Assembly (NCBI RefSeq): GCF_014649815.1
Contig: NZ_BMTT01000012.1
Span: 124,001-188,000 of the forward strand
Reading direction: 5' to 3'
Source of the DNA: Streptomyces mutabilis
Lineage (GTDB): Bacteria > Actinomycetota > Actinomycetes > Streptomycetales > Streptomycetaceae
DNA: 64,000 nucleotides
A model generated the notes under the pieces. It searched no databases, was not told the DNA's origin, and worked only from the letters and a program-made list of their open reading frames with translations. Positions 16,566 through 26,370 of the stretch are shown in pieces; position 1 is the stretch's first letter; every line of letters starts with the position of its first letter. The translations under genes and the position numbers were made by a program.

Positions 16566-17435
16566 ATGACGCTCACGCGGGCGGGCGATCCGGCGGGCGA
16601 CCCGGGACTGTTCGGCCCCGGGTCGGTGACCTGGCAGGCGCACGGCGACCCGATGATGTGGATCGCCGGAATCCGCGCCCTGTACCTCCAGGCGCTGCAC
16701 CCGCGCGCCGTGCGCGGCGTCATGCAGAACAGCGACTTCCGGCGCGACGCCTGGGGCCGCCTGATGCGCACCGCGGGTTTCGTCGGCACGACGACGTACG
16801 GCACCACCGAGGCAGCCGAGCGGGCCGGGGCCCGCGTACGGAAGATCCACCGCATGCTGGGCGCGACGGACCCCGACACGGGGGAGCGCTACGGCGTCGA
16901 CGAACCCGCACTGCTGCTGTGGGTGCACTGCGCCGAGATCGACTCCTACCTGCACGTCCTGCGCCGATCGGGACTCCCGCTCACCGACGCCCACGCCGAC
17001 CGCTACCTCGCCGAACACCGGCACAGCGCCCGCCTGGTCGGCCTCGACCCCGCCACCGTGCCCGCGGACCGCGCCGCACTGGCCGCCTACTTCGCGGGCG
17101 TCCGGCCCGAGCTGGCCGCCGACGACGACGCGCACGAGGTCGACGACTTCCTGCGCCGCCCGCCCGTGCACCCCCTCCTGGTCCCCGCACGCGCGCTGCT
17201 GTGGCACCGGGTGGCGCAACTGGCGTACGACTCCCTACCGCCGTACGCGCACGAGCTGTACGGCAGACCGGCCCCCGATCCCGCCACCGTCACCCGGCGA
17301 CTGCGCGCCACCGGCACCGCGCTGCGCACGATCCCCGCACGTCTGCGCTGGCAGCTGCCGCCCAAACACATCCTGCGCGCCGTGACACGACTCGGACCGG
17401 CCGCGCGCCCGGCACCGTACAAATTCGGACCATGA
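16566..17435 (+). CDS. MpaB/latex-clearing-type oxygenase (DUF2236)
   Basis: This 289-residue protein belongs to the DUF2236 family: GPGSVTWQAHGDPMMWIAG, LYLQALHPRAVRGVMQ, a conserved DFRRDAWGRLMRTAGFV, and LLWVHCAEIDSYLHV with conserved His/Glu near 120. Characterised members are heme proteins such as rubber oxygenase Lcp and MpaB' that cleave carbon-carbon double bonds. The Streptomyces versions have no known substrate. It stands alone, 49 bases after the copper-protein gene and 70 before the kinase. Confidence 0.8.
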   Translation: MTLTRAGDPAGDPGLFGPGSVTWQAHGDPMMWIAGIRALYLQALHPRAVRGVMQNSDFRRDAWGRLMRTAGFVGTTTYGTTEAAERAGARVRKIHRMLGATDPDTGERYGVDEPALLLWVHCAEIDSYLHVLRRSGLPLTDAHADRYLAEHRHSARLVGLDPATVPADRAALAAYFAGVRPELAADDDAHEVDDFLRRPPVHPLLVPARALLWHRVAQLAYDSLPPYAHELYGRPAPDPATVTRRLRATGTALRTIPARLRWQLPPKHILRAVTRLGPAARPAPYKFGP

Positions 17436-17505
17436 ACAGCCATACTGGACCCGCCAGGGGAGGGCGCAGCTGACGGGACGCATCACTACGGGGGCGGGCG
17501 TAGTC

Positions 17506-19761
17506 ATGGGGGACAGCACGCTGATCCAGGGCCGGTACCGGCTGCTGGAGCGGATCGGGCGCGGCGGCATGGGCGAGGTGTGGCGGGCGCGGGACGAGTC
17601 ACTGGGGCGCCGCGTCGCCGTCAAGTGCCTCAAACCGCTGGGCGCGCAGCACGACCACGCCTGCACCCGTGTCCTGCGGGAGAGGTTCCGGCGCGAGGCC
17701 CGGGTGGCCGCCGCGCTCCAGCACCGGGGAGTGACCGTCGTGCACGACTTCGGCGAGAGCGACGGCGTGCTCTTCCTGGTCATGGAGCTGCTGGAGGGGC
17801 GCGACCTGAGCCGGCTGCTGGAGGACAACAAGCACCATCCGCTGCCGGTCGCGGACGTCGTCGACATCGCCGAACAGGTCGCTGCCGCGCTCGCGTACAC
17901 CCACGACCAGGGCATCGTGCACCGTGACCTGAAGCCCGCGAACATCGTGCGGCTCGCCGACGGCACCGTGAAGATCTGCGACTTCGGCATCGCGAGGCTC
18001 GGCCACGACGTCGGGTTCACCGCCCGGCTGACCGGCACCGGCATCGCCATGGGCACCCCGCACTACATGTCGCCGGAGCAGATCGGCGGCGACGAGGTGG
18101 ACCGGCGCAGCGACCTGTACTCGCTGGGCTGCGTGCTCTACGAGATCGCCACCGGGGTGCCGCCGTTCGACCTCGACGACGCCTGGGCGATCCTCGTCGG
18201 CCACCGCGACACCGAGCCTGAGCCACCTCGCACCCACCGTCCCGAACTGCCCGCCTACCTGGACCGGATCATCCTGGACCTCCTGGCCAAGCGGCCGGAC
18301 CGGCGTCCGGACGACGCCCGGGAACTGGGCCGGAGGATCGCCGCCGGCCGCACGTCACCGGCGTACGCGCCGGCCGTGGTGGCGCCCCGGACCCGGACGC
18401 TCCAGCCGGTCGGCGGTGGCCGGGCCGTGCTGCCGTCCTGGACCGGCGGCATGACCACCGGCCACAAGGCGACCGACACCGGCCTGCGCACCACGCCGCC
18501 GGACCCCGCCTCCGGGCTGTCCGCCGACTGGGTGCCGCGGCCCGTCGGTTCCGGGGCCGCCCCGCCCGCTCCCGCAGTCCGCCCAAGCCCGGCACCCGAG
18601 GCGGCCGCCGCGCTGGCCGGGCGGCACAAAGCCGGACTGAGCCTGGGACGGCTCGGCCGCTGGGAGGAGGCCGGCGAGATCCACCGCGCGGTGGCCGAGG
18701 AACGCGAGCGCCTGCTCGGCCCCGACCACCCGGACACGCTCGCCAGCCGCTACGAGACCGCCTTCACCCTCAGCCGCACCGGTCACGCGGCCGACGCACT
18801 GCGCGCCTACAAGCGCGTCGCAGAGGCCCGCATCAGGGTGCTGGGCGCCGACCACGCCGACACCCTCGCCGTCCGTCAGGAGATGGCCTACACCCTCGGT
18901 CGGCTGGGCCGGCACGCCGACGCCCACCAGATCTACGCGTCGGTCCTCGCGGCCCGCGAGCGCGTCATGGGCCCCGACCACCCCGACACCCTCCGCTGCC
19001 GGCACAACCTGGCCTTCAACCTCGGCCGGCTGGGCCGGACGGAAGACGCCCACCGCATGGCGCGTGAGGTCGCCGAGGCCCGCGCCCGGGTGCTCGGCCC
19101 CGACCATCCCGACACTCTGGTCACCCGCTACGAGGTGGCCTACGAACTCGGCCGGCTGGGCCGCTGGCAGGAGGCCCTCGCCACCTACCGGGAGGTCGCC
19201 GAGGCCCGCGAGAGGGCGCTCGGCCCCGACCACCCCGACACCCTCGCCGCCCGCTATGAGATCGGCATCAGTCTCGGGCGTCTCGGCCGCAGCGCGGAAG
19301 CGCTGACCCTGTACGAGGGGCTGATCGACGACCGGACCCGCGCCCAGGGATCCGAGCACCCCGAGACCCTGCGCGCCCGCCACGGCCTGGGAGTCAACCT
19401 CGGCCGCCTCGGCCGCTGGGAGGAGGCCTTCGCCGAGTCCCGCGAGGTGTGCGCGATCCGTGCCCGCGTCCTCGGCCCGGATCACCCGGACACCCTCGTC
19501 AGCCGCCGCGAGATCGCCGTCGCCCTCGGCTGGCTGGGCCGCTGGTCCGCCGCCCTCACCGAGTACCGCGCAGTCGCCACCGCCCGCGAGCGCGTCCTGG
19601 GCCCCGACCACCCCGACACCCTGGCCGGCCGCGACGACGAGGCCCACTGCCTCGAACAACTCGGCCGCGCGGCCGAGGCCGTGGAGCTGTACCGCAGGGT
19701 GGCGGTCCTGCGCAGGTCGGGAGCGCACCGGTCCGGGACGGCACACGCGGCCGGTCACTGA
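17506..19761 (+). CDS. Ser/Thr protein kinase fused to kinesin-light-chain-like TPRs
   Basis: This 751-residue protein begins with a Hanks-type kinase: glycine loop IGRGGMGEV, Lys40 in VAVKCL, catalytic HRDLKPAN (Asp141), DFGIAR and MGTPHYMSPEQ. A Pro-rich linker follows to ~365. Nine ~42-residue repeats come next, each with LGRLGRWEEA and GPDHPDTL, matching TPR_10/12 (kinesin light chain type). No transmembrane segment is visible, so it is probably cytosolic, unlike PknB-type kinases with PASTA sensors. The TPR array presumably selects partners or substrates. It stands on its own transcript. Confidence 0.92.
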   Translation: MGDSTLIQGRYRLLERIGRGGMGEVWRARDESLGRRVAVKCLKPLGAQHDHACTRVLRERFRREARVAAALQHRGVTVVHDFGESDGVLFLVMELLEGRDLSRLLEDNKHHPLPVADVVDIAEQVAAALAYTHDQGIVHRDLKPANIVRLADGTVKICDFGIARLGHDVGFTARLTGTGIAMGTPHYMSPEQIGGDEVDRRSDLYSLGCVLYEIATGVPPFDLDDAWAILVGHRDTEPEPPRTHRPELPAYLDRIILDLLAKRPDRRPDDARELGRRIAAGRTSPAYAPAVVAPRTRTLQPVGGGRAVLPSWTGGMTTGHKATDTGLRTTPPDPASGLSADWVPRPVGSGAAPPAPAVRPSPAPEAAAALAGRHKAGLSLGRLGRWEEAGEIHRAVAEERERLLGPDHPDTLASRYETAFTLSRTGHAADALRAYKRVAEARIRVLGADHADTLAVRQEMAYTLGRLGRHADAHQIYASVLAARERVMGPDHPDTLRCRHNLAFNLGRLGRTEDAHRMAREVAEARARVLGPDHPDTLVTRYEVAYELGRLGRWQEALATYREVAEARERALGPDHPDTLAARYEIGISLGRLGRSAEALTLYEGLIDDRTRAQGSEHPETLRARHGLGVNLGRLGRWEEAFAESREVCAIRARVLGPDHPDTLVSRREIAVALGWLGRWSAALTEYRAVATARERVLGPDHPDTLAGRDDEAHCLEQLGRAAEAVELYRRVAVLRRSGAHRSGTAHAAGH

Positions 19762-20091
19762 AGCCCGCAGCGCCGGCCGACGACGCGGCGCGCGTCGGTC
19801 CCGGGCGCGGACGTGTGACGTGGTGTTGCGGCCGTACGGGGACGGGACGGCCGTCGCCCCGCGGCGCCTGCTGGGGAAGGTGCGGACACGTGACGGGACG
19901 CCGCGACCGGGCGCGAGGGTGCCGCGTCGGTAACCGGGCGGTACGCCGTCCCCGGGCCGGGCAGGGCGTATCGACGCCCGGCGACCGCTCATGCGGCCGG
20001 GCTGCCGACCGGCGGCGGGCTGCCGGCAGCGTACCGCCCGGGTGACGGACCGCCTCTGGCAGCCCGCCGCAGCACCGTGCTAACAAGAGCC
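19762..20091. other. Non-coding gap without recognisable features
   Basis: These 330 GC-rich bases between the kinase and the CrtI-like gene contain only open frames with no plausible protein. I see no clear hairpin or promoter. Confidence 0.5.
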
Positions 20092-21669
20092 ATGACGTCG
20101 CCCACGCCGCCCCCCGCCTCCCGTACATACGACGCCGTCATCGTCGGCGGTGGCCACAACGGGCTGGTCGCCGCCGCCTACCTGGCCCGCGCCGGGTGCT
20201 CCGTGCTGGTGCTGGAGCGGCTCGACCACACGGGCGGGGCCGCCGTGTCCACCCGGCCGTTCGCCGGGGTCGACGCGCGGCTGTCGCGGTACTCGTACCT
20301 GGTCAGCCTGCTGCCCGAGAAGATCGTGCGGGATCTGGACCTGGACTTCCGGGTGCGCGGGCGCACCGTCTCCTCGTACACGCCCGTGGAGCGGAACGGC
20401 CGGCCCACCGGCCTCCTCGTCGGCGGGGGCGAGCGGCGGACCCGGGAGTCCTTCGCCCGGCTCACCGGCTCGGACCGGGAGTACGCGGCCTGGCAGCGGT
20501 TCTACGGCATGACCGGACGCGTCGCCCGGCGGGTCTTCCCGACCCTCACCGAACCGCTGCCCACCCGGGAGGAACTGCGCCGCAGGATCGACGACGAGGC
20601 GGCCTGGCGTGCCCTGTTCGAGGAGCCGATCGGCGTCGCGATCGAGGAGCACTTCGCGGACGACCTGGTACGCGGAGTGACCCTCACCGACGCGCTGATC
20701 GGCACCTTCGCCGACGCCCACGACCCCTCCCTGAGCCAGAACCGCTGCTTCCTCTACCACGTGATCGGCGGCGGCACCGGCGCCTGGGACGTTCCGGTCG
20801 GCGGCATGGGAGCCCTCACCGACGCCCTGGCCGGCGCGGCACGCTCGGCGGGCGCCGTCCTCGCCACCGGACACGAGGCCGTGCGCATCGACACCGACGG
20901 ACGAGCCGCCGAGGTCACCTACCGCTCGGCCGACGGCGAGGGCGTCGCCGCCGCACACCACGTCCTGGTGAACGCCTCCCCGCAGGACCTGGCCGCGCTC
21001 ACCGGTCGGACACCGCCACCGCCCGCCGAGGGCGCCCAGCTCAAGGTGAACATGCTGCTGTCCCGGCTCCCCGCCCTCCGCGACCCCGCCGCTGACCCCC
21101 GCGAGGCCTTCGCCGGGACCTTCCACATCGCCGAGGGCTACGCGCAACTGGCCGCCGCGCACGCCAGTGCCGCCGCGGGCGAGCTGCCCGCCGCCCCGCC
21201 CTCCGAGATCTACTGCCACTCCCTGACCGACCCCACCGTCCTGGGTCCGGAACTCGCTGCCGAGGGCATGCACACCCTCACCCTGTTCGGCCTGCACACC
21301 CCCGCCCGTCTGTTCGCGCGGGACAACGAAGCCGTACGCGACGAACTGTTGAAGTCGACCCTCGCCCAGCTCGACGCCCACCTGGCCGAACCCCTCGAGG
21401 ACTGCCTGGCGACCGACGCCGACGGACGACCCTGCATCGAGGCCAGGTCGCCGCTGGACCTGGAGCGCGACCTGCGCCTGCCCGGCGGCAACATCTTCCA
21501 CCGCGAGCTGTCCTGGCCCCACACCCAGCACGGCACCGGCCGCTGGGGCGTGGAGACCGGGCAGGCGAACGTCCTGCTGTGCGGAGCGGGCGCGGTGCGC
21601 GGCGGCGGGGTCAGCGGGGTGCCGGGGCACAACGCGGCGATGGCGGTGCTGGAGCGGACGCGGAGCTGA
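20092..21669 (+). CDS. Phytoene-desaturase-like FAD oxidoreductase
   Basis: This 525-residue protein has the FAD Rossmann motif VIVGGGHNGLVAAAYLARAG at ~15-34 and the ERLDHTGGAAVST segment of the CrtI/phytoene dehydrogenase superfamily. The C-terminus has FHRELSWPHTQHGTG, LLCGAGAVRGGGVSGVPGHN and AAMAV, as in PYROXD2-like members. ATG 20092 has only a weak ribosome-binding site (AAGAGC). No carotenoid genes are nearby, so a carotenoid role is not supported; the substrate is unknown. Confidence 0.85.
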   Translation: MTSPTPPPASRTYDAVIVGGGHNGLVAAAYLARAGCSVLVLERLDHTGGAAVSTRPFAGVDARLSRYSYLVSLLPEKIVRDLDLDFRVRGRTVSSYTPVERNGRPTGLLVGGGERRTRESFARLTGSDREYAAWQRFYGMTGRVARRVFPTLTEPLPTREELRRRIDDEAAWRALFEEPIGVAIEEHFADDLVRGVTLTDALIGTFADAHDPSLSQNRCFLYHVIGGGTGAWDVPVGGMGALTDALAGAARSAGAVLATGHEAVRIDTDGRAAEVTYRSADGEGVAAAHHVLVNASPQDLAALTGRTPPPPAEGAQLKVNMLLSRLPALRDPAADPREAFAGTFHIAEGYAQLAAAHASAAAGELPAAPPSEIYCHSLTDPTVLGPELAAEGMHTLTLFGLHTPARLFARDNEAVRDELLKSTLAQLDAHLAEPLEDCLATDADGRPCIEARSPLDLERDLRLPGGNIFHRELSWPHTQHGTGRWGVETGQANVLLCGAGAVRGGGVSGVPGHNAAMAVLERTRS

Positions 21670-21750
21670 CGCACGCATGTGCCGGACGGGGCTGGGTACC
21701 GCGACATAACAGACATTCCGTACGCGCGATCAGTACACAAGGAGCCTGCC

Positions 21751-21942
21751 ATGGCGGACCTCAGCCCCATCGACCTGCAGAAGGCCCTCAGCGGCATGGA
21801 CTACCCGACGGACAAGAAGTCGCTCGTCGAGTGCGCCCGCAAGAACAAGGCCGACGACAAGGTCGTGAGCCGTCTCGACGGCCTCAAGGAGAACAGCTTC
21901 GACGGCCCGAACGAGGTGCAGAAGGCCGTCTTCAGCGACTAG
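21751..21942 (+). CDS. DUF2795 small protein
   Basis: This 63-residue acidic protein starts at ATG 21751 after AAGGAG. It shows the DUF2795 pattern: IDLQKALSGMDYPTDKKSLV, CARKNKADDKVVSRLDGL, then FDGPNEVQKAV. Such proteins are common in actinobacteria and their function is unknown. Confidence 0.85.
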   Translation: MADLSPIDLQKALSGMDYPTDKKSLVECARKNKADDKVVSRLDGLKENSFDGPNEVQKAVFSD

Positions 21943-21972
21943 CGGGACACCCCCGGACGCGTGTACGGCCCG

Positions 21973-23748
21973 TCAGTCGGCCGACATCGTCCACCCCACC
22001 GCCTCGATCCGCGCCGCGTCCGCCGGGCGCGCGTCGTGGAACAGCACGTCGCCCGCGGCCTCGGCGCGCAGCCGGTCGACGTACGCCCCGCGGCCCACGT
22101 ACAGCCGGTCGGTCGTGTACCGCCAGCGCAGGGTGAGGCCGCGGGCGGCCGGCAGTGCTGCCGTCAGTGCGTGCCAGACGCGGCCCGACCAGCCGGTGAC
22201 CGAACCCGCCGGGTGCTCCCGCGGCTCCTCGCCGGGGCTCTGGGTCGTGAACGGCACCGGCGTCCACGTGGTGCCGCCGTCGGCGGAGGCCTGCAGGACG
22301 AGGGCGTCCGAACCGGGCTCCGTGTCCCACCACAGCGCGCAGCGCAGCCGCGCCGCGCCGCCGGACGTGTCCAGGGCGGGCAGGGTCAGCGTGGCCGTGG
22401 TGGAGCCCGCCGTTCCGGAGAACCACGCCGTACGCCCGTGCGCGGGACGGACCGGTACGGCCCGCGCCATGTTCGTTCCCGCGGCGACCCGGGGGGCCGA
22501 CCCCGAGCGCCAGCCGCGCACCGGGTGCACCGAGTTGCCCAGCACCACCAGAAACGAGTCGGTCGTCGGGTCGAGCACCAGCGAGGTCCCGGTGAAGCCG
22601 GTGTGCCCGGCCGTGCGCGGAGTGGCCATCGCGCCCATGTACCAGTGCTGGTACAGCTCGAAGCCGAGGCCGTGCTCGTCGCCCGGGAAGTCGGTGTTGA
22701 AGTCGGTGAACATCAGCTCCACCGACTCCGGCCGCAGGATGCGCGCCCGCCCGTAGGATCCGCCGTTGAGCAGCGTCCGGCCGAGCACCGCCAGGTCCCA
22801 GGCGCAGGAGAACACCCCCGCGTGGCCGGCGACGCCGCCCAGGCTGAACGCGTTCTCGTCGTGCACCTCGCCCCACACCAGCCCCCGGTCCAGACCCGAC
22901 CAGGGCTGCCGGGCGTCTTCGGTGGCCGCGATCCGCGGTCTCCAGGAGGCGGGCGGGTTGTAGCGGGTGCGGTCGAGACCGAGCGGGGCGGTGATCTCGT
23001 CACGCAGCAGGACGTCCAGGGTGCGGCCGGTGACCTCCTCCAGCAACAGCTGGAGGGAGATCATGTTCAGATCCGAGTACAGGTACGCCGTGCCGGGCGG
23101 GCTGACGGGCGCCTCGTCGTAGACGAGCTGGACCTTCCCCTCGTACGTGGGCACCCGGTACAGCGGGATCCACGCCCGGAAGCCGGAGGTGTGCGTCAGG
23201 AGCTGCCGGACCGTCACGTCCTGCTTGCCGGAGCGGCCGAAGTCCGGCAGGTACGAGGCGACCGGCGCCTCCAGCTCCAGCGCGCCGCGCTCCAGTTGCT
23301 GCACGACGAGGATCGACGTGAACAGCTTCGAGATCGACGCGAGGTCGAACACCGTGTCCCCGGCCATGGGGATCTGCTCCCCGGCCGGGAACTCGATCCC
23401 GGTGTCGGTCACCTCGTCGTACGCCCGGTAACGCACCGCCATGCCGATCGGCTCGTGCAGCGCCACCGTCCCGCCCCGGCCGGCGAGCAGCACGGCGCCC
23501 GCGTACCAAGGGTGCTTCGGCGAGGGGGCCAGGAACGCCTCCGCGTCGGTGACCAGCCGGCGCAGATGGCCGGGCAGGAGGCCGGCGCGCTCGGCGGAAC
23601 CGCGCCGCAGGGTGGGGCGGCGACCCCGGTCCGCGACGGCCTCGGCCGGTCCGGCCGCGAACGGGGCGATGGCCAGGGCACCGCCCAGGGCCAGGGCACC
23701 GGCGCCCAGTTGACGTCGTGTGAATCCGCTCGTCACCTGACCGGCCAT
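21973..23748 (-). CDS. Secreted serine beta-lactamase-like hydrolase with C-terminal beta-sandwich
   Basis: This 591-residue protein has a Tat-like signal (FTRRQLGAGALALGG). The class C beta-lactamase/esterase fold follows: SISK at ~138 gives the catalytic Ser and Lys, YSDLN the Tyr, and HTG (AGHTGFTG) the third motif. After ~430 a beta-rich domain begins (ARLRCALWWDTEPGSDALVL), resembling immune-inhibitor-A or MAM-like sandwiches. It may act on peptidoglycan peptides or esters outside the cell. Two GAAA..TTTC palindromes lie upstream. The acylase gene ends 163 bases upstream on the same strand. Confidence 0.85.
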   Translation of the reverse strand: MAGQVTSGFTRRQLGAGALALGGALAIAPFAAGPAEAVADRGRRPTLRRGSAERAGLLPGHLRRLVTDAEAFLAPSPKHPWYAGAVLLAGRGGTVALHEPIGMAVRYRAYDEVTDTGIEFPAGEQIPMAGDTVFDLASISKLFTSILVVQQLERGALELEAPVASYLPDFGRSGKQDVTVRQLLTHTSGFRAWIPLYRVPTYEGKVQLVYDEAPVSPPGTAYLYSDLNMISLQLLLEEVTGRTLDVLLRDEITAPLGLDRTRYNPPASWRPRIAATEDARQPWSGLDRGLVWGEVHDENAFSLGGVAGHAGVFSCAWDLAVLGRTLLNGGSYGRARILRPESVELMFTDFNTDFPGDEHGLGFELYQHWYMGAMATPRTAGHTGFTGTSLVLDPTTDSFLVVLGNSVHPVRGWRSGSAPRVAAGTNMARAVPVRPAHGRTAWFSGTAGSTTATLTLPALDTSGGAARLRCALWWDTEPGSDALVLQASADGGTTWTPVPFTTQSPGEEPREHPAGSVTGWSGRVWHALTAALPAARGLTLRWRYTTDRLYVGRGAYVDRLRAEAAGDVLFHDARPADAARIEAVGWTMSAD

Positions 23749-23773
23749 CTAAGAGCCTCCCGCCGTCGAAGCT

Positions 23774-23814
23774 GAAAGTATCTTTCCTGGATCGCCGTGC
23801 GGGGTGAAACTTTC
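23774..23814 (-). promoter_or_regulatory. Pair of GAAAG/CTTTC palindromic sites
   Basis: GAAAGTATCTTTC (23774-23786) and GAAACTTTC (23806-23814) are two palindromes, each followed by CTG, 26-58 bases before the serine-hydrolase start. They are AT-rich islands in GC-rich DNA and look like paired sites for one repressor, perhaps of the RpiR/MurR type, though that identity is only a guess. Confidence 0.45.
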
Positions 23815-23911
23815 CTGTCAGGATGCGGGTCGTGTCAATGGGGCGTACGGAGTCGACGGAGCGCCGGAAGCCGCCCGGCAGAGCGCCGGGCGGCTCGCGG
23901 GGCGGCGTGGT

Positions 23912-26329
23912 TCAGCGTTCGCGTACCCGGACGACGCGGAGATCGGGAGACGACCGGATGTCGCGCTCACAGAAGCGGGACGTCACCCACCTTTCGCCGG
24001 AGAACAGCCGGGTCTGGTCGGCGTGGTGCGGCGAGGCGGGGTTGGACGACTGGGAGTAGGTCAGCAGCGTACGCGCCACGGGGCAGCGGCTGCCGTCCCA
24101 GCCCACGGCCTGGATGTAACTGGAGCCGGTGGTCACCTCCGTGTACCCGCCCCCGGCCGGGTCCCACACCGGCTCGATCTTGTTCCACACACCCAGCGAC
24201 TCCGTACCCCCGCCCACGGGTACGCGCTCGCCGCCCCGCACCACGAACTGGTGCTCGCCGAGACGGGCGTCGAGCGGGATGCCCGCTGCCCGCAGTTCGC
24301 CGACCGTGTCCGCCAGTGCGGTGGCGAAGCCCGGCGCGCCGGTGTTCAGCGTGTTCGGCGTGCCGACCGGGTCCGCGGCCGAGAACGGCATCTTCCACAA
24401 CTGCCCGGCGGGCACCCTCCTATTGAGCGCCCGCCAGAACCGGTCGAAGAGCAGTGCCCCGCTGCTGTCGGTGTCGACCGTGCGGTCCCAGCCGGCGATC
24501 ACGTCGCAGGCCTCCCGCACGTCCACGGGCCTGCCCTCGCCGTCCTTCGCCGTGCCGCCCGGCAGCGCGGCACAGGCCCGTGCCACATCCTCCGCGGCCA
24601 GGTCACCGGCGGGCACGCGATCGGCGAACTGCTGCCGTTCCAGGTCGCGTACGGTCAGCCCGCCCCGGTCCGCCATGGCCGCCACGTCCTCGATCGCGCC
24701 CCGCGTCCGCATCGACCGCTGGGTGCCGACCGTGCCGAAGACCCGCTCGTAGCCGGTCAGCGGCCGGTCCGCGTTGGTCAGCCAGGCACTGTCGTTGGAG
24801 TTCTCCGCGTACGGCGCGTCCTTCAGCGTCGGCATGTGCGAGGGGCCGAAGATCCCGGGCCGTACGGCGTCCCGGTCACTGCCGAGCGCGCACTCGCCGC
24901 GCGAGCCGTCGAGCACCGCGAGCCCGGAGGACGGGTAGGTGACCTTGCCGAGCTCCGTCGAACAGCGTTCGGCGAGCTCGTCGGTGATGCGGGGGAGCAC
25001 CTGCGACTGCGTGAACAGCGTCCGGCCCCGCGAGTCGGAGGCGATGGTGTTCACCCACGGCAGCCCCTGCGTGCGGCGCAGCGATTCCAGTACGTGGTCC
25101 GTGCCGCGGGCCCGGCTGAAGCCGAGCGCGGTGTCGGAGGCGCGCAGGTTGGCGGCGTTGGGGTCGTTGAGGGCGTATGCCGTGGTGGACGTCCAGGGCA
25201 GCGGCAGCGAGGTGCCGAGCGAGGTCACCACCGGGCCGTACCGGGTCCACCACTGGCTCCTCGTCACAGGGGCGCCGTTCCGCACCGGGACGGTGACGGA
25301 CCGTTTCGTCATCCGTTCGCGCCGGCCGTCCACCAGGTAGACCGTCGGGTCGGCCCGATCCAGCGTCAGCCGGTGGAGGTTGAGGGTGACGCCGGTGGCC
25401 ACGGTGTGGCTCCAGGCGACGTGCGCGTTGTGGCCTATGGAGATCGTGGCGGAGCCGAGCAGGGAGCCGCCCGCCACGTTCAGCCGTCCCGGAATCGTCT
25501 GCTGCGACTGCCAGAAGCGGCGCCCGCCGTGCCACGGGTAGTGCGGGTTGCCCAGCAGCAGGCCGCGGCCGTTCGCGGTGGTGCGCCCGCCGAAGGCGAC
25601 TGCATTGGAGCCCATGTCGGCGTCGTCGGCGGCGAAGAGCTCCCGTGCGGCGCGCGCGACCGCGTCGGCGCCGGGCTCCGGCACCTGCCCGGATCCGTCG
25701 GCCGGCGGCTGTGCGGCCGTGATGCCGTCGACGGCGCGGCCCTGCCCGCCGAGCACGGAGAGGGCGAACCCGCGCGCGGCCACGTCCAGCGCGGTGACCG
25801 GGCGCACCCACGCGGCGCCCCGGCACGCCGGGTCGGTGATCCGGTTCTGCTCCAACCAGGCGTTGTAGCCCGCCGCGAAGCCCCGCATCAGCTCCTTCGC
25901 GTCCCGGCTGGGGCCGCGCGGCGCCGGCTCGGCGAGCAGCTTCTCGACGGTGCCGGCCCGGCGCACGCCCCGGAAGTACAGGTCGCTGGAGAGGTTGGTG
26001 CCGGCCGACGAGAGCGAGAGGTCGGACGCCGCGTCGGCGCCGAAGAAGCGGGAACGCTCGCCGCGCACGGTCACGAAACCGTCGGCCAGCGTGCAGACCT
26101 GGTCCGCGGCCTGCGCCCAGCCGGTGCCGAAGCCGAGGTCGGCGTAGTCATTGCCGACGATGTGCGGGATGCCGTACTCGGTGTAGCGGATGACGGCGGA
26201 CAGTCCGCCGTGGGACGGCCGTTCGTGCCGGCCGCGGGCGGGTCCGTCGGCGGCGGCCGCGGGCAGTGCGGTCGCCGCGGTCAGCAGCGCGACGGCCACG
26301 GCGACGAGCCGTCTCGGGCGGATGCGCAT
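23912..26329 (-). CDS. Penicillin-acylase-family N-acyl amidase (AhlM-like)
   Basis: This 805-residue Ntn hydrolase precursor has a signal peptide (~1-27), an alpha-subunit region (VIRYTEYGIPHIVGNDYADL) and the autoproteolysis/nucleophile site MG|SNAVAFGG with Ser241. The beta-subunit motifs YPWHGGRRFWQSQQT, GHNAHVAWSHTV and ENSNDSAWLTN follow. Length and motifs match the secreted Streptomyces acylases that cleave N-acyl-homoserine lactones, cyclic lipopeptides or penicillin V. ATG 26329 follows GGGAGG. A divergent acyl-CoA ligase could reuse the released fatty acid; this is inference. Confidence 0.9.
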   Translation of the reverse strand: MRIRPRRLVAVAVALLTAATALPAAAADGPARGRHERPSHGGLSAVIRYTEYGIPHIVGNDYADLGFGTGWAQAADQVCTLADGFVTVRGERSRFFGADAASDLSLSSAGTNLSSDLYFRGVRRAGTVEKLLAEPAPRGPSRDAKELMRGFAAGYNAWLEQNRITDPACRGAAWVRPVTALDVAARGFALSVLGGQGRAVDGITAAQPPADGSGQVPEPGADAVARAARELFAADDADMGSNAVAFGGRTTANGRGLLLGNPHYPWHGGRRFWQSQQTIPGRLNVAGGSLLGSATISIGHNAHVAWSHTVATGVTLNLHRLTLDRADPTVYLVDGRRERMTKRSVTVPVRNGAPVTRSQWWTRYGPVVTSLGTSLPLPWTSTTAYALNDPNAANLRASDTALGFSRARGTDHVLESLRRTQGLPWVNTIASDSRGRTLFTQSQVLPRITDELAERCSTELGKVTYPSSGLAVLDGSRGECALGSDRDAVRPGIFGPSHMPTLKDAPYAENSNDSAWLTNADRPLTGYERVFGTVGTQRSMRTRGAIEDVAAMADRGGLTVRDLERQQFADRVPAGDLAAEDVARACAALPGGTAKDGEGRPVDVREACDVIAGWDRTVDTDSSGALLFDRFWRALNRRVPAGQLWKMPFSAADPVGTPNTLNTGAPGFATALADTVGELRAAGIPLDARLGEHQFVVRGGERVPVGGGTESLGVWNKIEPVWDPAGGGYTEVTTGSSYIQAVGWDGSRCPVARTLLTYSQSSNPASPHHADQTRLFSGERWVTSRFCERDIRSSPDLRVVRVRER

Positions 26330-26370
26330 CGTGCCTCCCGACGTCTTCGTGGGAAAGGGGCGGCCGAGCG

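Noticed and set aside
18600-19700. Regular ~126-bp repeats that could suggest a repeat array or CRISPR
   Set aside because: They are in frame, divergent and encode TPR units; there are no short identical repeats with unique spacers.
18355-19992. A long minus-strand frame across the kinase TPR repeats
   Set aside because: It is a mirror of the repeated plus-strand coding and its repeats reflect the TPR codons.
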